Part shown: piece after piece, positions 19,501-26,800 of the stretch
Position numbering within the stretch: position 1 is the first letter of the stretch
How the letters are laid out: each line of letters begins with the position of its first letter
Source of the DNA: CAWDPQ01 sp049642465
GTDB lineage: Bacteria; Acidobacteriota; Vicinamibacteria; Vicinamibacterales; 2-12-FULL-66-21
Assembly: GCA_049642465.1 (NCBI GenBank)
Contig: JBAROV010000019.1
Span: forward strand, 1-64,000
Reading direction: 5' to 3'
DNA: 64,000 nucleotides
Program-made: the position numbers and the translations under genes
Notes under the pieces: model-generated
Seen by the model: only the letters and a program-made list of their open reading frames with translations
Database searches by the model: none
What the model was told of the DNA's origin: nothing

Positions 19501-19687
19501 CCCAGACGGCAGCCGCGACCGCCGCGAACAGCGTGACGAGCGGCAAGGTATCGCCCATCCACGGGTCGAGCACGTAGCGAATCAATACGGCCACAGCCAG
19601 GGCGAGGAGAGCCAACGGGTAAGCGATGGCCGCGCTACGCACCGCAGTTCCTGATCGGTCGACTGAAGGAATGCTCCCCTCTGACAT
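16589..19687 (-). CDS. Hybrid sensor histidine kinase: DUF4118, four PAS, HisKA, HATPase, receiver
   Basis: About 1032 residues. Order: four membrane helices of DUF4118/KdpD type (about 15-125); PAS1 (Asp-Ala-Val-Ile-Thr-Thr-Asp), PAS2 (Asp-Ala-Ile-Ile-Ser), PAS3 (residues about 385-500) and PAS4 (about 510-630); HisKA with Leu-Ala-Met-Leu-Ala-His-Glu-Leu-Arg-Asn-Pro-Leu; HATPase with N box Asn-Leu-Leu-Asn-Asn-Ala-Cys-Lys-Phe-Thr, Asp-Thr-Gly-Ile-Gly-Ile and Gly-Leu-Gly-Ile-Gly-Leu; and a C-terminal receiver with Val-Asp-Asp and Leu-Leu-Asp-Leu-Gly-Leu-Pro phospho-acceptor region plus Val-Lys-Pro-Val. It autophosphorylates and passes phosphate to its own receiver; the output is not encoded here. 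Start uncertain: ATG at 19714 is an alternative. Confidence 0.92.
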   Translation of the reverse strand: MSEGSIPSVDRSGTAVRSAAIAYPLALLALAVAVLIRYVLDPWMGDTLPLVTLFAAVAAAVWVGGYRPAVVVVAVGYFACSYLFIDPRRSFRFDSYTNEIGFLAYLFTCAFIIVFGEAMRRAQVRANERRELLRVTLRSIGDAVITTDVDGRVTYLNAVAESLTGWSQHEAMGQPLNQVFRIVNEETRQPVESPAVKALQHGVVVGLANHTVLIQKSGGECPIDDSAAPITDEHGNVAGCVLIFRDVTAQRRVERDKAKQLSTARLLSSIVESTDDAIISKTLDGMIQSWNAGAERLFGYTTAEAVGRHVSLVIPTERLAEEEHIIANLSQGRPIEHFETERLRSDGSRILVSLTISPIKDDEGNVVGASKIVRDVTRQRQAAQRERELLAEAAAANAKFYAFFEQGPLFAGIMDVNGTLLEANRLSWEGCGFTREQILGKPFWEGPWWTPSPLLVEKIKTASVLAAAGHTFREELPYFVGDGGERIADVTIQPIRDHTGRVLFVAPIGIDITDRKRAESDREKFVTLVENSTDFIGMCDMAGIPFFVNRAGLAMVGLDDMAQARRTPVASFFFPEDQDRITHEFLPSVLEEGHGEIDIRFRHFKTGDARWMAYKVLTLPDAEGRPVAFATVSQDVTERRRLEDNLRSLAADLSEADRRKNEFLAMLAHELRNPLAPISNAARVLRLGGHDGAALRSASEMLERQIGQMARLVDDLLDMSRITRGKIDLRKERIELAPIVHQAVEAVRALYKSMDHELTVTLPSQPVHLDADPARLAQVIGNLLNNACKFTDKGGHVWLTVEQAGEHALIRVRDTGIGIAAENIPHLFEMFAQVDSSLERSRDGLGIGLTLVKTLVEMHGGTVEAHSDGLGRGSELTVRLPVLLHVPEAPSDRPVTKPKPAERRRILIVDDSEDGAESLAMLLQFEGHETYKAHDGLQAIDAAERLRPDAVLLDLGLPRLNGYDACRRIRSQPWGKDLVIVALTGWGQDEDRHRSTEAGFDAHMVKPVDHDVLTKFLASLPSGRNAGSQVSG

Positions 19688-19753
19688 GGCTGACCGTGGA
19701 ATGCCGACGGGCATGCTAGCGCGCAACCTCAGACGCGCCAACGTCTTCCATCC

Positions 19754-19906
19754 GTTGCGGGTTTATCGCGCTCGCTGACATGCCTGTGTTGGTCAAGCTT
19801 TTGTCAGTTGCAAGAATGAGGACGTGCCGGTCTGGCGACCTTGCCGGGTCTTCCAGCACTTCGCGAATGCATAACAATTGATATGCCAGAGAAGGGATAC
19901 CAGCAC
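19754..19906 (+). pseudogene. Frameshifted relic of the leucine-rich-repeat gene
   Basis: Bases here align with 8643-8795 of the intact LRR gene. One frame (from 19756) reads Cys-Gly-Phe-Ile-Ala-Leu-Ala-Asp-Met-Pro-Val-Leu, against Arg-Gly-Phe-Val-Ala-Leu-Ala-Asp-Met-Pro-Val-Leu in the intact protein. Another frame (19829-19906) reads Gly-Leu-Ala-Thr-Leu-Pro-Gly-Leu-Pro-Ala-Leu-Arg-Glu, against Gly-Leu-Ala-Ala-Leu-Pro-Arg-Phe-Pro-Ala-Leu-Arg-Glu, and continues to a shared Pro-x-x-Gly-Tyr-x-His. At least two frameshifts separate the matching blocks, so this is a decayed copy of a paralogue, now lying in the leader of the DUF6544 gene. Confidence 0.75.
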
Positions 19907-19973
19907 GATGCGGTCTCTCGAGACATCGCGTTCGACGCGGGTGCGCCATTCCAGGCACGGAGGAACGCACGCG

Positions 19974-20819
19974 ATGGGATGGGTCATTCTGTGGGCGGCC
20001 GTGACGATCGTGGGTGCGGTCGGGGCTGTTGCGTCGCTGAACAGCGTCCGCTTCAAGCAGCGCGTTGAACGGGAGGCGCGGGCGATGGCCGCGGCCTCGC
20101 GTGAATCGACTACCCTCACGCGGTCAGAATCGACCGCGCTGCCGGCGCCGGTTCAGCGCTACCTCCGAAAAGCGCTTGGCGAACGATCGCGTCCGATCGC
20201 GAGGGTGCGACTTCGTCACGGTGGGCAGTTTCGCCCGTCCCTGAGCGGTTCGTGGCTGCCGATTCGCGGGGAGCAGTACTTCACGACGGATCCACCCGCA
20301 TTCATCTGGTGGGGGAGGGTTCGCATCGCGCCAGGCGTCTGGATTGACGCACGCGATCGGTCTGTGAGTGGTGAAGGAAACATGTGGGTCACGATGGAGT
20401 CCACTGTCACCATGGCGAACAGTAGCGGTCCCGAGCTCGATCAAGGCGCGCTGCTGCGTTTGCTTGGCGAGATGGCATGGTTTCCGACGGCGTTTCTCGA
20501 CAACGCCTACGTCACGTGGACGGCCGTGGACAACCAGAGAGCCAAAGCAACGCTGCAGGTGAACGGCCGAACCGTGTCGGGGGAGTTCGTCTTTGGTGCC
20601 GACGACCTCCCCTCGGCATTCCACGCGGAACGGTACCGGGATATCGGCGGCGGCAAGAGTATCCTCACGCCGTTTGTGGGCCGAGTCGGAGACTTTCGAG
20701 CCGTCGAAAGTATACTGGTCCCCTATCGCGTGATCGGCGCATGGACAGTCGAAGACAAGACGGTGGATTACGCGAATTTCGAAGTCGAGCAGATCGAGTT
20801 TGACTGGCGTGTGCCGTAG
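19974..20819 (+). CDS. DUF6544 family protein
   Basis: About 281 residues: one N-terminal membrane helix (residues 2-22), a short linker, then a domain with Leu-Pro-Ala-Pro-Val-Gln-Arg-Tyr-Leu-Arg-Lys-Ala-Leu-Gly, a Thr-Asp-Pro-Pro-Ala-Phe-Ile-Trp strand and Leu-Gly-Glu-Met-Ala-Trp-Phe-Pro-Thr-Ala, all typical of DUF6544. Function of the family is unknown. The start was set at the ATG at 19974 because GGAGG lies about 10 bases upstream and the helix begins there; an ATG at 19878 would put the pseudogene tail in frame as junk. The stop TAG shares one base with the GTG of the next gene, so the two are probably translationally coupled. Confidence 0.78.
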   Translation: MGWVILWAAVTIVGAVGAVASLNSVRFKQRVEREARAMAAASRESTTLTRSESTALPAPVQRYLRKALGERSRPIARVRLRHGGQFRPSLSGSWLPIRGEQYFTTDPPAFIWWGRVRIAPGVWIDARDRSVSGEGNMWVTMESTVTMANSSGPELDQGALLRLLGEMAWFPTAFLDNAYVTWTAVDNQRAKATLQVNGRTVSGEFVFGADDLPSAFHAERYRDIGGGKSILTPFVGRVGDFRAVESILVPYRVIGAWTVEDKTVDYANFEVEQIEFDWRVP

Positions 20820-21259
20820 TGAGCGGCGGAATCTGGATAGAGCATGTATCCTTAGTCAGGATTGTGCTCGACGAGGACACGCTGCTGCGTTCATTCGAGG
20901 CCGGAGAAGTACCCGACGGCGGATTCCACCACGCCCAGCACGTGCGAGTTGCCTGGTATTACCTGAAGCGTCACCCGTTTCCGGAGGCTCTGGCGCGTTT
21001 CAGCGCCGGTCTCCGCCACTTCGCCGAGCGGCAGCACAAGCCTGACCTCTATCACGAGACGATCACGGTCGCCTACGTGCTGTTGATTAACGAACGGATC
21101 GCGGAGGATCCTGAGGTGGAGTGGCTGGAATTCGCGCGCCGCAATCCCGATCTGTTCTCATGGCGTCCATCAGTGCTCGATCGCTACTATCGCCCGGAAA
21201 CGCTCGCGTCTCCTCGCGCGAAGCGGACGTTCGTCATGCCTGATCGGCTGGAACGATAG
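20819..21259 (+). CDS. Conserved hypothetical protein
   Basis: A 146-residue soluble protein starting with GTG that overlaps the upstream stop codon by one base. It contains Phe-His-His-Ala-Gln-His-Val-Arg-Val-Ala-Trp-Tyr-Tyr-Leu near residue 40 and Tyr-His-Glu-Thr-Ile-Thr-Val-Ala-Tyr near residue 80. The histidine cluster could bind metal, but no characterised family is recognised. The ending Lys-Arg-Thr-Phe-Val-Met-Pro-Asp is Pro/Arg rich. Coupling to DUF6544 suggests a shared process. Confidence 0.65.
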   Translation: MSGGIWIEHVSLVRIVLDEDTLLRSFEAGEVPDGGFHHAQHVRVAWYYLKRHPFPEALARFSAGLRHFAERQHKPDLYHETITVAYVLLINERIAEDPEVEWLEFARRNPDLFSWRPSVLDRYYRPETLASPRAKRTFVMPDRLER

Positions 21260-21264
21260 CGGAA

Positions 21265-21294
21265 TTGCCGAGTCCCTGCGGCCCCGCCTAAGAT
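21265..21294 (+). promoter_or_regulatory. Possible sigma-70-type promoter of the peroxiredoxin gene
   Basis: TTGCCG (21265-21270) and TAAGAT (21289-21294) are separated by 18 bases and lie about 50 bases before the peroxiredoxin ATG. Each hexamer matches four of six consensus bases. No operator was recognised. Confidence 0.3.
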
Positions 21295-21345
21295 TAGAGA
21301 GTTCATCAACGACGAAAGAGGATTCCGCGCACAAGGAGGTGTGCA

Positions 21346-22008
21346 ATGGCTTTGACGATTGGCGATGTGGCACCGGATTTCGAAGCCGACACGACCGAGG
21401 GCCGCATTCGCTTTCACGAATGGATCGGCAATTCGTGGGCAGTGCTGTTCTCGCATCCCAAGGACTTCACCCCGGTCTGCACCACTGAGCTTGGCTACAT
21501 GGCAAAGCTCAAGCCCGAGTTCGATAAACGCAATACCAGGATCATTGGCCTCAGCGTCGATCCAGTCGAGAACCACACGCGTTGGTCGAACGACATCAAG
21601 GAGACTCAGGGTTACGCGCCGAATTATCCGATGATCGGCGACACCGATCTCAAAATCTCGAAGTTGTATGGAATGCTGCCCGCGAACCTCGAAGGGACGT
21701 GTGAGGGTCGCACGCCAACGGACAACCAGACGGTCAGGAATGTGTTCGTCATCGGCCCCGACAAGAAAATCAAACTCGTCATCGTTTACCCGATGTCAAC
21801 GGGCCGGAATTTCGACGAGGTGTTGCGCGTGATCGATTCGCTGCAGCTCACGGCGAAACACCGCGTGTCCACGCCCGTGAACTGGCAGCGCGGAGACGAC
21901 GTGATTATTTCAGGGGCGGTGTCGGACGAAGAGGCCAGGAAGATCTATCCGCAGGGGTGGAAATCGCCGCGTCCCTACCTTCGCATCGTGCCGCAGCCGC
22001 CTGCCTGA
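21346..22008 (+). CDS. 1-Cys peroxiredoxin (Prx6 type)
   Basis: A 220-residue thiol peroxidase. The peroxidatic motif Asp-Phe-Thr-Pro-Val-Cys-Thr-Thr-Glu is at residues about 41-49, with Cys near 46. The length, the Leu-Ser-Val-Asp-Pro-Val-Glu-Asn-His block and the C-terminal Trp-Gln-Arg-Gly-Asp-Asp-Val-Ile-Ile segment with a Pro-Gln-Gly-Trp-Lys ending are typical of the Prx6 subgroup, which reduces peroxides with external thiols. No resolving Cys is seen in the C-terminal half. A near-perfect Shine-Dalgarno (AAGGAGGTG) precedes the ATG. It is flanked by unrelated genes and seems monocistronic. Confidence 0.93.
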   Translation: MALTIGDVAPDFEADTTEGRIRFHEWIGNSWAVLFSHPKDFTPVCTTELGYMAKLKPEFDKRNTRIIGLSVDPVENHTRWSNDIKETQGYAPNYPMIGDTDLKISKLYGMLPANLEGTCEGRTPTDNQTVRNVFVIGPDKKIKLVIVYPMSTGRNFDEVLRVIDSLQLTAKHRVSTPVNWQRGDDVIISGAVSDEEARKIYPQGWKSPRPYLRIVPQPPA

Positions 22009-22068
22009 CCGAGGCGCGGACGTCTGTGCCGCCGCATTTGGCACGAACGTTGATAGTTCGCATGCGGT

Positions 22069-23670
22069 ATGCAAGAGGCGGGAGTACCGGAGCGGCGGAC
22101 GACCGCCAAATCGCGCTTTAGTGGAGCTGCGCGACGCAATCTGGTCATCGCCTTCACACTGCTTCTGATTTGCGCGGCGATCCTCCTGTCGTTCGCGACG
22201 CGTCTGACGCCGTATGTTCGCGATCAGGCGGTCACCGCCCTCAACGAGCGATTTCAGAGTGGCGTTGAGCTCGACGTGCTCCAGGTCTCGGCGTTTCCGC
22301 GGCCCGAGGTGACCGGCGGCGGCCTGAAGCTGCGGCACAACGGTCGGACCGACGTGGCACCGCTCATCAACATCGATACGTATGCCGCCAGCGCCGGCCT
22401 GTTTGGCTTGTTCAGGTCCCCGGTGCGATTGCGCACCGTTGAGCTGCATGGACTTGAAATCAGTATCCCTCCAGGCGGGATAAAGAAAGACAACGAAAAC
22501 AAATCCCGCGAGCGACCAGGCGGCGCTCACTCGCCGGCGCGGCTCACCATCGATCGCCTGGTGTCGCGCGCCGCCCGTCTCGAGATCGTGCCGCGGGAGC
22601 GCGGAAAGCTTCCACGCATTTTCGAAATCCACGATCTCGTGATGCACGGGTTCGGCGAGGGGGATGGGGCAGAGTTCGAGGCGGCGCTCACGAATCCGAC
22701 GCCGCGCGGGCTGATCGAGACGCACGGCACGTTCGGTCCCTGGAATGGCGCCGAGCCGGGCAACACAGGCGTCAAGGGGGACTATGTTTTCAAGAACGCC
22801 AACCTGAACACCATTAAGGGCATTGCTGGAACATTGTCCTCCACCGGATCGTACTCGGGTGTGCTGGAGCGCATTGACGTAAAAGGGGAGACCGACACAC
22901 CGGATTTCTCGATTGACGTCGCGGGACAACCCGTTCCACTCACGACGCGGTTCCACGCGGTGGTGGATGGCACGAACGGCAACACCTGGCTTCAAGATGT
23001 GCAGGCACGTCTCATCGAGACGGTGATTCTCGCCAAAGGCGCGGTCGTACGGACCGAGGACGTGAAGGGCCGGAAGGTCGCGCTCGACGTCACGATAGAC
23101 GAGGGCCGCATCGAGGACATATTGAAGCTTGCGGTGAAGTCCACCAAGCCGTTGATGACTGGCGGCATCCGGCTCACGACGAAATTCGTTCTGCCCGCCG
23201 GCGAGCAGGACGTCGTCGACAAGCTGCAGTTGGCCGGGAGCTTCAAACTCGAGCGGGCCCGCTTTACCAGTGTGAACGTCCAGGAAAAGATCAACACGCT
23301 CAGTCACCGAGGCCAGGGACAACCCGACGGCGAGAGTCCGGGTGTGGTGTCGAACCTTTCAGGGAAGTTCGCGCTGCGGAACGCGGCGGTGAACTTCACC
23401 GATTTGACGTTCTCCGTTCCGGGGGCAGTCGTCGCGCTCGCGGGAACGTTCGACTTGAAAAGGGAAGCGATCGATTTCAGCGGACACCTGCTGCTCGACG
23501 CCAGTCTCGCAGAGACCACGACGGGGATGAAATCGGTCCTTGCACGAATCGCGCAGCCGCTCTTCCGCAGGCCCGGTGGCGGTTCAAAACTTCCCATTCG
23601 TATCTCGGGCCCGTTCGCCAAACCAGAGTTCGGCCTCGACGTGAAACGCGCGTTGACGCCAGGCAACTGA
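22069..23670 (+). CDS. AsmA-family envelope protein
   Basis: A 533-residue protein with a basic N-terminus, a single membrane anchor (about residues 24-48) and a long periplasmic part rich in amphipathic strands. The start of the mature part, with Leu-Gln-Val-Ser-Ala-Phe-Pro-Arg-Pro-Glu-Val-Thr-Gly-Gly-Gly-Leu and the Val-Arg-Leu-Arg-Thr-Val-Glu-Leu-His-Gly-Leu segment, fits AsmA-like/DUF748 proteins. The C-terminal region with Leu-Asp-Ala-Ser-Leu-Ala and Ser-Gly-Pro-Phe-Ala-Lys-Pro-Glu-Phe-Gly is AsmA_2-like. AsmA proteins are bridge-like or scaffold proteins in lipid transport and outer-membrane biogenesis. It appears to be monocistronic. The basis is family resemblance, without a catalytic signature. 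Confidence 0.8.
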   Translation: MQEAGVPERRTTAKSRFSGAARRNLVIAFTLLLICAAILLSFATRLTPYVRDQAVTALNERFQSGVELDVLQVSAFPRPEVTGGGLKLRHNGRTDVAPLINIDTYAASAGLFGLFRSPVRLRTVELHGLEISIPPGGIKKDNENKSRERPGGAHSPARLTIDRLVSRAARLEIVPRERGKLPRIFEIHDLVMHGFGEGDGAEFEAALTNPTPRGLIETHGTFGPWNGAEPGNTGVKGDYVFKNANLNTIKGIAGTLSSTGSYSGVLERIDVKGETDTPDFSIDVAGQPVPLTTRFHAVVDGTNGNTWLQDVQARLIETVILAKGAVVRTEDVKGRKVALDVTIDEGRIEDILKLAVKSTKPLMTGGIRLTTKFVLPAGEQDVVDKLQLAGSFKLERARFTSVNVQEKINTLSHRGQGQPDGESPGVVSNLSGKFALRNAAVNFTDLTFSVPGAVVALAGTFDLKREAIDFSGHLLLDASLAETTTGMKSVLARIAQPLFRRPGGGSKLPIRISGPFAKPEFGLDVKRALTPGN

Positions 23671-23855
23671 TCACACACCCGAAGTCCTCTGCACGTCGCG
23701 ACACGCGTGTGCACATGTGCGCGTGAAACGATTCTGTCCGCGCATGATTCGAATCGGCACAACGAAAATAATTCCTGAGAATCACCCGGGATTTCCCCGA
23801 TAATCGTTGCGCTCCCAAGCAACGAGCGGCGTTCACGTGCGTCCCTGGAGGACTC

Positions 23856-26800
23856 ATGCACGCGTCGCGTCGCGGTCGTTTTCGTCAGGCTGGTCTCTTC
23901 GTCGGAATTCTTATTACAGCGCTCGCCAGCAATCCCGGCAGCCGAGCCGCCGCGCAATCGCCCGCGATGCGCTGGGACGGCCTCCTAGAACTGATTTCGG
24001 GCCGCTATAACTATCTGCCGCCCGTGATCGAGCCGCCGACGCCCGCTGATTCCGGCAGCACGATGTCGCGGCACGGCGTGACCGCCGACGGTCGATACAT
24101 TCTTTTCAATTCAGACGCCTCGAACATCGGAATGGGGTACAGCGCGCCCGCGCTGTACATTCGCGACCGGCGCAGCAGCGAAACTCGAGTGCTGATGGCT
24201 GGTCCGGCGTTGAACGGGACCATCAGTGCGGATGGCAATCACATCGCGTTTGAGGTCTGCGATCAGTACGGTCGTCCACAACCACGTCCCGACAACCTCC
24301 CGGTGTGCGACGTGTTTGGGATCGAGCTGCAGACGTGGCAGTGGAACCTGCTGAGCAGCATGCCCGACGGCAACTACGGCGACGAGGACAGCCGTACGCC
24401 GGTGTTGAGCAGCAACGGCCGGTTCGCGGTGTTTCGCAGCAAGTCAGCGAACCTCTCCGGCGGGACGCAGGGCGTCTACCATCTCGTGCTGCGCGATCGC
24501 GATCCGGACGGCAACGGAGTGTACGACGAGCCCGGAAGCGTCACGCTCGACACCGTGAGCGCCGGAGGACCGGACGGGAATACGCCGGGGAACGCAGATA
24601 GCGACACCGCCGAGGTAAGCGATGACGGGCGGTTTGTCGCGTTTCGCTCGCTCGCGTCCAACCTCGTGGCAGGGGATTCCAACCAGCTGTGGGACGTGTT
24701 CATCCGTGACCGTCAGACGCGTCAAACGAAGCGGATCAACCTGAGATCGGGCATTGAGGAATCGTTCTCCCCAATCGACTCACCTCAGATATCCATGACG
24801 CCCGACGGGCGCTACGTTGCGTACACGTCGGCGGACCCGTTGCTGGCGCCGGCGTCCTATGACGATGTCAACGGCGTCAATGACGTGTTTGTTTACGATC
24901 GCGTGGGGAACTCGACCAGCCGCGTCGATGTTGGGTGGGGACCGCCCGTAGCCTCAGGCCTCATGCCGGGCAACGCGCCGACTGAGTGGCCAACGCTGAG
25001 CGCCGACGGCCGGTATGTCTCAGTCCAGTCGGACGCCTCAAACGTCGAAGTACCCCCCGCCACCCCCGGCACCACGCACGCGTATGTCGTCGATCGTCTG
25101 ATGCAGACTGTCACGCGAATCAGCCTGCGGCCCGACGGCGTTGAGCCGGACAGAGCGGCCGCCCGGCCCGCAATGTCGGCAGACGGATCTCTCGTGACCT
25201 TCTTCTCCAGCGCATTCAATCTGTCGCCGGATATATTCACGGACGCGGAGCGAATCTACGCCGCAGTGCACTTCGATTTGAGTCCGTCCGAAGCGTTGAT
25301 CCCGGGCAGCGGCGGCACCGCCACATTTGCTGTGACGACCCAGCAGCACACGCAGTGGTGGCTGGACTGGACTGAACAGTGGCCGTACTGGCTCATCCTG
25401 GACGCCGCGCCTGTCGGCGTCGGCGACGGCACGCTTCGTTTCCGAATCGACGATGCCAATCCGACGGGCACTCGACGAGGCTACACCGTTCAAGTGAAAT
25501 CCAAAACGTCGCTTGTGACGCAGCTCGAAGGCATGTCGCTGACGGCCGTTTCTCCCGCGCAGGGCCCCGATACCGGCGGCACGCGGGTCACGATTTCAGG
25601 AACTGGATTCGAACCTGGCGCACAAGTGGTGTTCGACGGCTACCAGGCGCAGACCGAATTCGTCGACCCGACGACGCTTGTCGCGACGACGCCGGCGCAC
25701 GCGCCGGCGACGGTATGGGTTGCCGTGTTCTCGGCCGACTACCGACAGAACGCCTGGATCGATCGAGCGTTCCACTACATCGACACGACCCCGCCGCTCA
25801 TCTGGACCTGGGCCGATGGAGAGCAGGGCGATGACGGCTGGTTCCGCAACACGGTCTACGTCTCTTTTGCCTGGTGGGATCCGGAGAGCGAGGTCACCTC
25901 GAACGCTGGCTGCGATCCCCTGACGATCACGGCCGATACCCCAGGGACCACGTTCACGTGCACGGCAACGAGCGAGGGAGGCACGGGTTCCGGTTCCATC
26001 ACGGTGAAGCGTGATGCGGCGCCGCCGACGGTTCAATTCGCCACCCCCGCCGTCCGCCAGCTGTTCAAGCAGGGCTCGGTGGCGGAGTTGAATTTCAGCT
26101 GCACTGACACTCTGTCCGGCGTCGATCAGTGCGGAGTATCGGTGCAGCCAGGTGCGCCGCTCGACACGATGGCACCTGGATGGACCACTGTTTACGCGGA
26201 TGCGAGAGACGTCGCTGGAAACTCTGGATGGAGCGCCCTCGAATACGCCGTCAGCACAGACGCTTGCGTGCCTGACCTCGCCAACATGGTGGGGTGGTGG
26301 CGCATGGAAGGGAACACTCGCAATACGCGCAGCAACATCACCTCACCGGCGACGCGCGTCGGCTTGGCATCCGATGTCTTCGTCGAAGCGATTGCGGGGC
26401 AAGGCTATGAATTCGATGGCAGTGGCTACCTGAACACAGGATTTGCTCCGAGGATTCCTGGCGATCTTCGCTACGCGATCGCAGCCTGGGTGAACCCTTC
26501 CGCGAACAACTTCGCCACCATTCTGCGCAAGAAAGATCAGTACAGCATTGCCCGCACCGGTAATGGCACCCTTGCATGGGCGTTCCGCAATTACTACAAC
26601 TCGACGCTCAGCTACTTCGACACGGGTGTCGCGATTCCGCTGAACGTCTGGACGCATCTCGTGGTCGTCCTTGATGGTGCTGAAGTCAGAACGTATCTCA
26701 ATGGCCGCCTCGCCCACAGAGCGACGTCAATTGGGGACGTCTATACGTGGGATTCGATGTCCGATCCGGTCACCATCGGCGGCGCACAGGATCGGGGCGA

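Noticed and set aside
21910..23322. Long minus-strand frame of 470 codons
   Set aside because: Antisense to the AsmA-like gene and the end of the peroxiredoxin gene, no family pattern.
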